Shown piece after piece: positions 1 to 6,849 of a stretch of DNA of 10,789 nt (its first letter is position 1; every line of letters starts with the position of its first letter). The position numbers were made by a program, and so were the translations under genes. The notes under the pieces were generated by a model, which was given only the letters and a program-made list of their open reading frames with translations, was not told the DNA's origin and did not search any database. The stretch comes from Nitrososphaeraceae archaeon (GTDB lineage Archaea > Thermoproteota > Nitrososphaeria > Nitrososphaerales > Nitrososphaeraceae), in the NCBI GenBank assembly GCA_025936955.1, contig JAICSL010000030.1:1-10789 (forward strand). The letters run 5' to 3'.

Positions 1-1
1 G

Positions 2-391
2 CATCAGCTAAATCCCATACTTAATAGTAAGCCCAAATTGCTTGCTATTATATCGTTATTAGTATCTATATTAGCAGTACCAATCATCATTCCACACATA
101 GAACATCTCTCTATGTTTTACCATATTCTTCTGCATATAGTAAGCGTCATAATAGCAATTTTTCTTGGTGTAACATCATTTCTCGCATATTATAGAAACG
201 GTGGATTAAGGCTTTTGTTTATGACTGGCGGATTCTTCCTATTAGTAGCAATAGAGGTTCTCTATCTGTTTCATACAAGTTCAAACATACAGGATATACT
301 AGTTCCAATAGTAGATGTGGAATTATCACATATTATACTTTTAGTAATGTTAACTCTGTTTGGCATAGGGGTTTTAAAAGTGAATAAATAG
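2..391 (+). CDS. Small multi-pass membrane protein, 5' end outside the window
   Basis: The reading frame is open to the left edge, so the true start probably lies upstream. A TTG at 38 would be the first in-window start, but there is no convincing ribosome binding site before it. From codon 38 the product has 117 residues with about four hydrophobic segments (roughly residues 2-20, 26-50, 58-76 and 94-113) joined by short loops, and almost no soluble part. The stop at 389-391 is 4 nt before the ATG of the winged-helix regulator, so the two are surely co-transcribed. In other archaea, small 3-4 helix membrane proteins next to winged-helix regulators are common (family knowledge). A membrane partner that modulates the regulator is an inference. 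No catalytic or metal-binding motif is visible. Function unknown. Confidence 0.7.
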   Translation, partial: HQLNPILNSKPKLLAIISLLVSILAVPIIIPHIEHLSMFYHILLHIVSVIIAIFLGVTSFLAYYRNGGLRLLFMTGGFFLLVAIEVLYLFHTSSNIQDILVPIVDVELSHIILLVMLTLFGIGVLKVNK

Positions 392-395
392 TGAA

Positions 396-938
396 ATGAA
401 AATAAAATTAGCAACAACAAAGTATGAGGAATTAAACAATATCCAAAGCAAACTTATGCAACACATAGAAAAAACTCCTGGAGTAAGATATAAGGAATTA
501 GCAAGGTTGGTATCTCTAGCTAACGGTGTTCTAACATATCATCTAACAGTGCTTGAGAAAACAAATCGTGTAACAGTTGATAGAAACGAAAAGAGCAGAA
601 GTACTCGATACTATGCTGTCAATATTCCTATAGAAGAAACAAAGATTCTAGGATGTATTAGAAGTGATATTGTAAGGCAAATAATAATGTTCATACTTGA
701 TCATGATCTATGTACTTTTGATGAAATTGTAGATTATACAAATAAGGCGCCTTCTACTATATCATGGCATCTAAGAAGGCTCAAAGACACAGGAATAATA
801 ACATCAAAGCAATATGATAGATATCATTTTTATAAAATTACAAATAGACAAATTATCACTGGAGTACTATACAAGTATAAGGAAACCTTTGCAGACCGTG
901 TCATAAGCAATTATGCGCAAATGATTGATGAACTTTAA
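396..938 (+). CDS. Tandem winged helix-turn-helix transcriptional regulator
   Basis: A 180-residue cytosolic DNA-binding protein with two winged-helix domains in tandem. The first (about residues 14-76) contains TPGVRYKELARLVSL followed by the recognition-helix-like GVLTYHLTVLEK and a basic wing, NEKSRSTRYY. The second (about 90-150) contains CTFDEIVDYTNKAPSTISWH, LRRLKDTGII and a wing ending YHFYKIT. The pattern 'xLxYHLxxLE' / 'STISWHLRRLKD' is typical of archaeal MarR/ArsR-like double winged-helix regulators. The ATG at 396 is the only reasonable start, because an in-frame stop lies at 381-383. It follows the membrane protein by 4 nt. No ligand-binding domain or cysteine cluster is visible, so the signal is unknown. 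The 23-nt palindrome at 1085-1107, just downstream, is a candidate target, but that is inference. Confidence 0.9.
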   Translation: MKIKLATTKYEELNNIQSKLMQHIEKTPGVRYKELARLVSLANGVLTYHLTVLEKTNRVTVDRNEKSRSTRYYAVNIPIEETKILGCIRSDIVRQIIMFILDHDLCTFDEIVDYTNKAPSTISWHLRRLKDTGIITSKQYDRYHFYKITNRQIITGVLYKYKETFADRVISNYAQMIDEL

Positions 939-1084
939 AACTGCCATAATGTGATTTAATAAGCCGTGAATAGATGCAGCTTGCAACGATGAATAATCTA
1001 ATTAACATCCTACTGTGAAAAGTCAATTGAGTCAATATTCCAGACTATTATGATGATATTGAATTTTTGAATACATACATACTC

Positions 1085-1107
1085 TAGTACATTCGACGAA
1101 TGTACTA
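1085..1107. promoter_or_regulatory. Perfect 23-nt palindrome, probable operator
   Basis: The left arm TAGTACATTCG and the right arm CGAATGTACTA are exact reverse complements around a single central A (1096). Eleven matched pairs with a 1-nt centre are far beyond what is expected by chance in 10 kb. The site ends only a few bases upstream of the TATA element at 1110-1121. In archaea that position suits an activator, or a repressor that hinders TFB/TBP binding. The winged-helix regulator at 396-938 is the nearest candidate binder, but nothing in the sequence proves it. Confidence 0.7.
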
Positions 1108-1109
1108 TA

Positions 1110-1121
1110 ATACTTATTTAT
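1110..1121 (+). promoter_or_regulatory. TATA-box promoter of the secreted protein gene
   Basis: The sequence ATACTTATTTAT is an archaeal BRE/TATA-like element. Its centre is about 27 nt upstream of the ATG at 1143, the distance at which archaeal transcription starts, so the mRNA is probably leaderless. The same octamer ATACTTAT recurs in the promoters of the nickel permease, the RadA-like gene and the 57-residue peptide. Confidence 0.6.
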
Positions 1122-1142
1122 AATAATAATTGATTGCTAATA

Positions 1143-1748
1143 ATGCAAGATATAAAGAAAATTGCAACTTTTGGATTCTTAACTGCAGTTCTAGTATCCA
1201 TGTCTATCATAGCTGGCGGAAAAATAATAGCATATGCTCAAACAAACCCAGCAATTCCTTCTACCACAGATCAAGGAACAACCAACATCAGTACGGATTC
1301 AACGTCAATGTCTGGTATGAACATGTCTTCAGCAGCAGGCGGCAGCAAAGGTACTACTGTTACAAGAGATTCTGTAACAGTACTTCTTGAAGGTAAAACA
1401 ATTCCAGCAAAGGGGTTTATACATCTGTATGACTCAACACCATATATGATAAATGCAGGACACATAGCATTACATGTTCCATGTGATACTAGTTCCACTC
1501 CTATTGTAGATGCACTTGTTGGACCAGCTCCTAACTTGACTAAAACACAACCAGAGATTATAAAGGAATTATCTAAACCTGGAACAATGTGTGTGTATCA
1601 TGTAGATATTGAATCAGATCCTGCTAAGAAAATATATCAAACAGATGTAGCAATACAGAATCCATCTGACAAACCAATAACATTTCCAGCATCCAGTGGA
1701 GTGACAATAGGTGTCAATGAAATTCAGCCTAGTGTACCTGGAGGATAA
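1143..1748 (+). CDS. Secreted protein with conserved-looking His/Cys/Met sites, possibly metal-binding
   Basis: A 201-residue exported protein that I do not assign to a named family. Residues 1-32 form a signal peptide: a basic start (MQDIKK), a hydrophobic core (about 8-25) and a likely cleavage site after IIAYA. Next comes a low-complexity Thr/Ser/Met linker containing SMSGMNMSSAAGG, then a compact domain (about 72-201) with HLYDSTPYMINAGHIALHVP, C114, and later MCVYH with C150 and H153. H107, H111, C114, M149, C150 and H153 could bind copper or another metal, or C114-C150 could form a disulfide. This is inference from residue types. The ATG at 1143 is preferred over a TTG at 1134 because it fits a leaderless transcript from the TATA box. 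It stands alone behind the palindrome, so it is likely specifically regulated. A T-rich tract follows. Confidence 0.82.
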   Translation: MQDIKKIATFGFLTAVLVSMSIIAGGKIIAYAQTNPAIPSTTDQGTTNISTDSTSMSGMNMSSAAGGSKGTTVTRDSVTVLLEGKTIPAKGFIHLYDSTPYMINAGHIALHVPCDTSSTPIVDALVGPAPNLTKTQPEIIKELSKPGTMCVYHVDIESDPAKKIYQTDVAIQNPSDKPITFPASSGVTIGVNEIQPSVPGG

Positions 1749-2214
1749 AGACTAGAGCAGTAGTGTAATAGCATTGCAATAGAAAAAGAAATAATAAGTA
1801 ACAAAGTAACTTTATTTTATTTTTTAGTTTAATGAACTTATTCTAAAAAAAGTATTAGTAGTTTTGCTTCTTTGAAAACTAGCCAAGAGGAAATCAAGGT
1901 CGATAAATAATACTCTCAAATAATATCAGCAGTAATTACTTTTCCTTATGTTTTTATCAATATTATTCCATCAGTAATCTCAAAATACCTTTCAGGTTAA
2001 TACTCAATATAACAATCTAACGATTGGCATTGCTATCAGATGTTGTTAAGAATCCAAGTGGAGAAATTGAAAATACTACAAAGAAAATAATGCTGATGCT
2101 AAAGGTAGATTATCAGTTCTTTAGATTTTCACATGATAGTACTAAAATTATCAAGAAAGATATATTTACAAAGATAGTTTGTTTTGGTGATATTGACAAA
2201 AACAGTCATACGGA
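1749..2214. other. Convergent intergenic space; only a doubtful ORF
   Basis: This lies between the secreted protein gene (+) and the end of the DipZ-like gene (-). Besides the T-rich tract it holds a doubtful plus-strand frame, 2024-2278, starting TTG, 84 codons. Its last 64 nt run antisense to the DipZ-like gene. The first part has ordinary amino-acid composition (for example SGEIENTTKKIMLMLKVDYQ), so it may be a gene remnant. There is no ribosome binding site, no TATA box at a proper distance and no recognisable motif. I do not call it a gene. Confidence 0.5.
1811..1830 (+). terminator. T-rich terminator of the secreted protein gene
   Basis: A run of TTTATTTTATTTTTTAGTTT begins about 60 nt after the stop codon at 1748. 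Archaeal RNA polymerase terminates at T-rich stretches without needing a strong hairpin, and none is obvious here. Confidence 0.4.
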
Positions 2215-3426
2215 TTATCCAAATGTAAAGGTATACAATTGGAATCCTTTGCCCTTAACGTCTATTACAATATTATGAGTATTGTAGTTGTTGTGTATTG
2301 CTAAATTATACAGCCTTTGTCCATCAATTACAAGTTTACCATCCTTAGATAAATCAGCCCCTAATGATTTTGTCGATATTGGTGTTAATCCATCTTCAGA
2401 AATAATACCCTGTAGACCTTTTCCTGATGCCACGATATTTACAGACTTTGCGTTGTATGTCAAGGCAATACGTCCAGTATCACTTTGCAATTCCATATTA
2501 TCTGGATTGTTTTTCCAGTCGCCTTGGAGGTATGCTATGTTTGGCTTGAAATTGGTGTTTGTTGGAATGGAATAAGATACTATCTGATCTGGTTTGAAGT
2601 TTTCTGAATTTCCAAGTGGAGCTCTTGCATAGGAATATCCAAGATAAATTTCAGGTGTTGTTTCTTGTGTTAAATCTACAGACTGCAAACTCCCGGGCTT
2701 AATTGCTGTTGGTTTTGTAGTAAAGCTTATTTCTTTTGCACCGTTCAAAGCGGCGCGCTCGGCCAATAATGATTGAATCGCATTCTCTGTTGCATTATAA
2801 TCGCCTTCGCCTATATGGTCATGTCTTATATATCCTTGAGCATCAATCAAGTAATCTCTAGGCCAATATTGGTTTCCATATGCATCCCAAGTTCCATGAT
2901 TATTGTCCTGAATTACTGGATATGTTATTCCGAACTTTTGTACTGCAGCCTTAACATTATCATAGTTCTTTTCAAACTCAAATTCAGGTGAGTGGACACC
3001 AACTATTACTAAACCTTTGTCTGCATATTTTTGATTCCAATCATTGATGTGTGAAATAGTACGAATACAGTTAATGCAGGTATATGTCCAAAAGTCTACC
3101 AACACTACTTTTCCTTTGAGAGAGGAAAGCGTTAACTGGTCATTATTAGGCGTATTAATATAACCACTAATTTGAGCAAATTCAGGAGCTTTTCTGAATT
3201 GTGACTTGTCGAGCTTATCAAATTGTGATCTATCAAGCTTTATTCTTGTTGTTATTGTAGTACCATTATCAACTACTGTTGTTGCCCCTGAAACGAATTT
3301 TTCTGTTTGTTGTTGTTCTGACGATGCTTTGTTAAGACTAGGACTGTTAAAATACACTCCAAATCCAACTATTAAAGATACTACTGCAACTCCCATAATT
3401 AAGGCGCTGAAATTGTCTTTATTCAT
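2215..3426 (-). CDS. Membrane-anchored DipZ-like thioredoxin with C-terminal accessory domain
   Basis: A 403-residue thiol-disulfide protein facing outside the membrane. An N-terminal helix (about residues 8-27) anchors it, then comes a linker with a short internal repeat (LDRSQFD / LDKSQF). A redoxin/TlpA-like domain follows (about 80-225) with the active site WTYTCINC (C117, C120), then VGVHSPEFEFEKN and the cis-proline region QYWPRDYLID (P189). The C-terminal part (about 245-403), beginning TPEIYLGYSYARAP, matches the accessory domain after the thioredoxin fold in DipZ proteins. In bacteria such as Mycobacterium, DipZ is one chain made of CcdA plus these domains; here CcdA is the separate upstream gene, 39 nt away, in the same operon. 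It likely takes electrons from CcdA to reduce extracytoplasmic disulfides or peroxides. GAGGAGA lies 11 nt before the ATG at 3426; a TTG at 3435 is only 2 nt from it and is less likely. Confidence 0.9.
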   Translation of the reverse strand: MNKDNFSALIMGVAVVSLIVGFGVYFNSPSLNKASSEQQQTEKFVSGATTVVDNGTTITTRIKLDRSQFDKLDKSQFRKAPEFAQISGYINTPNNDQLTLSSLKGKVVLVDFWTYTCINCIRTISHINDWNQKYADKGLVIVGVHSPEFEFEKNYDNVKAAVQKFGITYPVIQDNNHGTWDAYGNQYWPRDYLIDAQGYIRHDHIGEGDYNATENAIQSLLAERAALNGAKEISFTTKPTAIKPGSLQSVDLTQETTPEIYLGYSYARAPLGNSENFKPDQIVSYSIPTNTNFKPNIAYLQGDWKNNPDNMELQSDTGRIALTYNAKSVNIVASGKGLQGIISEDGLTPISTKSLGADLSKDGKLVIDGQRLYNLAIHNNYNTHNIVIDVKGKGFQLYTFTFG

Positions 3427-3437
3427 ATCTATCAAAA

Positions 3438-3444
3438 TCTCCTC
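3438..3444 (-). promoter_or_regulatory. Ribosome binding site of the DipZ-like gene
   Basis: Minus strand GAGGAGA sits in the short gap between ccdA and the thioredoxin gene. It lies 11 nt from the ATG at 3426 and 2 nt from the TTG at 3435. It is the main reason for choosing the ATG. It also shows that the second gene of the operon is translated from its own Shine-Dalgarno site. Confidence 0.6.
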
Positions 3445-3465
3445 TTATTCTGTTCATCTTTAAAT

Positions 3466-4257
3466 TCATCCCTGTAGGTTGATCACCTGACTAACAAATG
3501 GAAAGTTGGCTAGTAGGATCAACTGATTTGTAAATAGTAATATGCCAACTATAATCAATATTCCACCCATTGCCAAATTAAAGTATTTTAAATGCTTTAC
3601 CATACGTCTAATTAGACCTGTTGCTTGTGAAAAGAAGGCACCCGTAATCAGGAAAGGTATCCCTAATCCTAAAGAGTATGCTAACAACGAGTTATAAGCT
3701 GCAGCTGGATGGGTAGCTGCTAATGCAAATGTGCTTCCCAGAATCGGTCCAACACACGGAGTCCAGCCAGCTGCAAATGCAGATCCAAAGACAAATGAAG
3801 TAATATAACTTGTCTTAAATCTTGGTAGTAGGGTCATCTTCTTCTCAAAGTTTAGCATTCGTAGTTTACTAGATAAAATCAAGTATAGACCAAATCCAAC
3901 TATTACAATACCACCAACTGAGGTAAGTGAATGTTGAAATCCGTTTCCAACTGCTGTAACAAGAACACTATTTAGAATTACTCCTAATATTGCAAATACT
4001 AGCGAAAAGCCAAGGACAAAGTATACTGTATTTAAGAAAATGTTGAGTCGAGTTATTCTCTTAATAGTCAATGATTGTTTACTACTATTACTTGCAGTAG
4101 TTCCAATTTCAGTTATTGTTTCTGATTTTTTGGCTTCATTAGCAGTCGTTCCTGAAAGATAAGATATAAAACCAGGCAATATGGGAAGAATACATGGTGA
4201 TAAGAATGAAGCTAGTCCTGCTAATGCAGAAACTAACACGCTTGTTTCTACTGCCAT
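3466..4257 (-). CDS. ccdA: CcdA-type cytochrome c biogenesis / thiol electron carrier membrane protein
   Basis: A 263-residue polytopic membrane protein of the CcdA/DsbD-beta family, which passes reducing equivalents from cytosolic thioredoxin to an extracytoplasmic thioredoxin-like partner. Six hydrophobic helices are visible. The two hallmark cysteines are present in their normal settings: C22 in SFLSPCILPILPG and C168 in AAGWTPCVGPILGS. Each sits in the proline-containing membrane segment that forms half of the internal duplication. The loop between helices 1 and 2 (about residues 36-70) is longer and more Ser/Thr/Lys-rich than in typical CcdA. The start is the ATG at 4257; a purine-rich GAAGGAAG lies about 16 nt upstream. 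The gene leads an operon with the DipZ-like thioredoxin, its likely electron acceptor. Supply to cytochrome c maturation is the other known role of the family and cannot be excluded. Confidence 0.95.
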   Translation of the reverse strand: MAVETSVLVSALAGLASFLSPCILPILPGFISYLSGTTANEAKKSETITEIGTTASNSSKQSLTIKRITRLNIFLNTVYFVLGFSLVFAILGVILNSVLVTAVGNGFQHSLTSVGGIVIVGFGLYLILSSKLRMLNFEKKMTLLPRFKTSYITSFVFGSAFAAGWTPCVGPILGSTFALAATHPAAAYNSLLAYSLGLGIPFLITGAFFSQATGLIRRMVKHLKYFNLAMGGILIIVGILLFTNQLILLANFPFVSQVINLQG

Positions 4258-4927
4258 TGTGTATCATCAACTTCCTTCAAATTATTGGCATTAGTCATTA
4301 AATAATCAACCTTCGATGTTTATATTAATACTTATTTCCAAATTACTTCCATATGTTATCTACGATAAAAATGATATAACATCATTAGTCTAGAAGTGAA
4401 TCAAGTATAATATTTAGCAGTGCATACAGATTCTAAATGAGTCACAACACGCTGAGGTATTTTATTGCAATAATATAGTAATAAAACATAATAATACAGG
4501 AAGAAATATGATGCAAAAAAGATAATTTACTATCTTATTGTTGTTATAGGCTCACGTTTATCTTTAAAACCTCAATATGCAGTTTTCAACCCCTTAATTA
4601 CATGAGGTCCCCAAAGAGGCCAAAAGCGATTAACAATAGAAATACTTGCATCATTACTTTATCAAAACAAAACTCACTGTCAGTAGTTAGTGATGCTTCA
4701 AAGCCATAGTATTATTGATATCAACATTCTTTGAGGGCATAATACAATTGGTCTGTTATTTTGAAATTGATCTCACCATACTGTATAAAATATTGTTCTA
4801 TTCTATTATTTTTTACTAATAGTAGCTATCAGCCAAGATTGCACAGAAATTATTAGTTTATTCGTCCCTTTCTTGCTTTTAACTTTGTTTTGTCTTTAAG
4901 TCAGATTATCAGATTTTTTCTTTGTTG
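4258..4927. other. 670-nt gene-poor intergenic region
   Basis: This lies between the ccdA start and the end of the nickel permease. The ccdA promoter is probably the minus-strand TATA-like AATATAAAC near 4317-4325, with the octamer ATACTTAT on the opposite strand at 4328-4335. I found no RNA gene, repeat or complete ORF. A 28-codon minus-strand open stretch at 4572-4658 reads like a protein C-terminus (see findings). A 35-codon plus-strand frame from the ATG at 4602 is antisense to it and looks like noise. The rest is AT-rich with stops in all frames. Confidence 0.6.
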
Positions 4928-5755
4928 TCATTTATTCGGAGGGAAAGCATCATGATGATCTATTACCATTCTAGACCCTCTGTTACGTGTGGCAAAAGCA
5001 TATCCAAATGCAAAAGAAACTATTACAATAGCCAAAATTGGACCAGTTAGAGGCGGCAATATATATGAATTAGTTATAATGGAGTATGACTCTATTGCTG
5101 CAATACTCAGAGCAACTCCACTTAACACATATGCCATATACTTGAATGCTTTAGTATTGAATATTCTTGCTAACGCTGAGCGAAGAACTATACTTTCTAA
5201 TGTGTCTAGGGGAATCATGCCCATGGCGAAAAATGCAGCAAGTATCAAAGCAACTTGCATACCAAGTGTCGCAGAAGCTACAGCTGATAGTGTAATAGCA
5301 GAAATCTGTGTTGCAGTGTCAAATCCTAACCCAAATACTAAGCCTGTGATCAGAGCAGATCCAAAAGGTCCCATTATACCAGTCCTATTAGCTATTTTAC
5401 CAGCAAGAATAGATGAACCTGTTCTGCCCCATTTTTTCATTGAATATATATTAATAGATCCAATTGTTCCCAAAGCGATAGCGCCTATTACACCGCCGAA
5501 AGATGAAAGTTGGTCTACCTTGCCGCTTGTAGCACTACCTATTACATATATTATCAATAGCATTTCGGCCAGTACAGATATCATATGACCTGCACTGAAA
5601 CCACTACCTATCCACCTAGCCCTTTTTTTGGCATTGTGTAATCTTACAAGACTATCTATAGCAGTAATATGGTCAACATCTAGTGCATGACGCATACCAA
5701 ACATCAACATCGAAGGAATGGAAATGGCTAAAAAAGTCTTTAAATCAGATACCAT
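4928..5755 (-). CDS. NiCoT-family nickel/cobalt permease
   Basis: A 275-residue integral membrane protein that imports Ni2+ (or Co2+). The family signature is in the second hydrophobic segment: RHALDVDHITAIDS (residues 22-35), the HX4DH motif with H23, D28 and H29 that binds the metal. Further signatures are FSAGHM (53-58), GLGFDTATQI (142-151) and GMIPLDTLESIVLR (179-192), all in the expected order. About eight membrane helices can be traced. At 275 residues it is somewhat shorter than many bacterial NiCoTs. The soluble C-terminal end, VIDHHDAFPPNK, adds two histidines. The start is the ATG at 5755 with AGGAG 10 nt upstream. The nikR gene lies 201 nt upstream on the same strand, which supports nickel rather than cobalt as the substrate. 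The imported nickel probably serves urease or another nickel enzyme not in this window. Confidence 0.93.
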   Translation of the reverse strand: MVSDLKTFLAISIPSMLMFGMRHALDVDHITAIDSLVRLHNAKKRARWIGSGFSAGHMISVLAEMLLIIYVIGSATSGKVDQLSSFGGVIGAIALGTIGSINIYSMKKWGRTGSSILAGKIANRTGIMGPFGSALITGLVFGLGFDTATQISAITLSAVASATLGMQVALILAAFFAMGMIPLDTLESIVLRSALARIFNTKAFKYMAYVLSGVALSIAAIESYSIITNSYILPPLTGPILAIVIVSFAFGYAFATRNRGSRMVIDHHDAFPPNK

Positions 5756-5775
5756 TTAATAAATACTCCTAGCTT

Positions 5776-5788
5776 CTTGGATTCCAAG
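5776..5788. promoter_or_regulatory. Palindrome over the expected start of the nickel permease transcript
   Basis: CTTGGA-T-TCCAAG is a perfect 6+6 palindrome, extendable by one pair (5775/5789). It lies about 20-35 nt upstream of the permease ATG and about 25 nt downstream of its TATA element, which is where transcription should begin. A repressor bound here would block initiation. NikR is the obvious candidate, but the site is shorter and more compact than the widely spaced half-sites known for bacterial NikR. Confidence 0.4.
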
Positions 5789-5800
5789 ATATTACTTTTC

Positions 5801-5813
5801 TATAAATAAGTAT
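5801..5813 (-). promoter_or_regulatory. TATA-box promoter of the nickel permease
   Basis: Minus strand ATACTTATTTATA is almost identical to the element in front of the secreted protein gene. It lies about 50 nt upstream of the ATG at 5755, predicting a leader of about 20-25 nt that contains the AGGAG ribosome binding site (5766-5770). The permease can therefore be transcribed separately from nikR. Confidence 0.55.
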
Positions 5814-5956
5814 TACTTAAATATTAAGACATTCGATGCATTTACAAAATTCAGTCTATGTATGTAAAGGTTAAAACATTGTTACAATTGTATACAAGAT
5901 ACAACATTTAGAGTATAAGTGAGGGCTAACTTAAATCATGAGCAATAATACTGATA

Positions 5957-6418
5957 TTAAATCAGAGATATAAAGTGAACTTTCATGCTTTTGATTCCAC
6001 GGTTTTCAGACAAGCTCCTTGCAAGGTCTTTTATTCTTTTGACATTCCCTTTTACCATGATACTTTCTAGGCAGTTATCACCTTTTAGGTGCATATGCGT
6101 CGCAGCACTAATTACATCATTGTATTGATGCTGAACATGAGTAGATAAGGCATCTTGATTATAAATATGATTATCATAGTGTAGTATAATTACACCTGCA
6201 CCACTTTCACTAGTATTATCGTTTTTCCAATCGTTTTCATTTATAAAAGAGTGAAGCGCTGTTTGAATTGATTTAGATCTATCCTTAAAACCTGCTTTTT
6301 CCATTGATTTGTCAAATTGCTCTAAAAGTTTTGGAGGGAGTGATATGCTAATTCGTTGTACTTGCTGCTGTTGTTTTCTATGACTAACATGTTTTGAGAT
6401 ACTTTTTCCCGTTGTCAT
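5957..6418 (-). CDS. nikR: NikR nickel-responsive ribbon-helix-helix regulator
   Basis: A 153-residue transcription factor that represses nickel uptake when nickel is plentiful. Residues 21-60 form the ribbon-helix-helix DNA-binding domain (QRISISLPPKLLEQFD, then FKDRSKSIQTALHSFI). Residues 74-153 form the ACT-like nickel-binding tetramerisation domain. The four ligands of the high-affinity square-planar site in E. coli NikR (H76, H87, H89, C95) are all present with the same spacing: H97 in VQHQYND, H108 and H110 in THMHL, and C116 in GDNCLE. A 20-residue basic, Gln-rich N-terminal extension (SKHVSHRKQQQQ) precedes the DNA-binding domain and is not in E. coli NikR. The start is the ATG at 6418. 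The gene lies directly upstream of the nickel permease, its expected target. A 13-nt palindrome at 6445-6457 upstream may be an autoregulatory site. Confidence 0.95.
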   Translation of the reverse strand: MTTGKSISKHVSHRKQQQQVQRISISLPPKLLEQFDKSMEKAGFKDRSKSIQTALHSFINENDWKNDNTSESGAGVIILHYDNHIYNQDALSTHVQHQYNDVISAATHMHLKGDNCLESIMVKGNVKRIKDLARSLSENRGIKSMKVHFISLI

Positions 6419-6849
6419 GACTATCTATCATCGGTATAGTAGTTGAACTTTAAGTTCGTTTCAAGATCGATAGAGTAACTATTACATCGGATAATGGAGT
6501 CTACTGGCAGTATCAATTTGCAGATTCGATAGAGGATGGGGGAATTGACATAGAATGATGCTACACATAATAGTGTTGGCTTTTCTCAATTGTAAACCAC
6601 CTTTCCGATGAGATGATGAGTTAGAATTAAAACTATGCAAGGTCAGCAGAATTGCGAACCCTATTAGATCAGTCCATTTAGCAGAAGACTTCAGCTAATA
6701 CCACCTATCGACCATCTCAAGAGAATAATTGATGATAATATGTGACGTTTATTATTTTATTATTTAGTATTTGAAATCCACTTCTAGTATCTTTAGATAT
6801 CCTCTGCCATATTTCTTTTATGAATTTATTTTCTGTATTCAATGAAATA
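6419..6849. other. Intergenic region upstream of nikR with possible gene fragments
   Basis: Apart from the nikR upstream palindrome it contains two protein-like scraps. One is a plus-strand stretch at 6454-6558, without a start codon, ending in a plausible C-terminus (NGVYWQYQFADSIEDGGI). The other is a minus-strand frame of 63 codons, 6717-6908, whose first third overlaps the polymerase remnant out of frame and whose remainder (for example KFIKEIWQRISKDT) has no identifiable relative. No RNA gene or repeat is visible. Confidence 0.4.
6445..6457. promoter_or_regulatory. Palindrome upstream of nikR, possible autoregulatory operator
   Basis: GAACTT-T-AAGTTC is a perfect 6+6 inverted repeat 27-39 nt upstream of the nikR ATG, where a TATA/BRE element would lie for a short-leader transcript. 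Its sequence differs from the palindrome before the permease (CTTGGA-T-TCCAAG), although both have 6-bp arms and a 1-nt centre. Binding by NikR is a guess from position only. Confidence 0.3.

Noticed and set aside
2024..2278. 84-codon plus-strand frame starting TTG
   Set aside because: No ribosome binding site or promoter, no recognisable motif, and its end runs antisense to the DipZ-like gene. It is kept only as a possible remnant in the intergenic note.
4989..5588. Long plus-strand open frame (199 codons) opposite the nickel permease
   Set aside because: It is antisense to a clearly recognised NiCoT gene whose motifs are all in the minus frame. The frame is open as a by-product of that gene's codon use.
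5951..5965. Hairpin CTGAT-ATTAA-ATCAG across the nikR stop codon
   Set aside because: Only five pairs, overlapping the coding end, and no T-run follows on the minus strand, so a terminator call is not supported.
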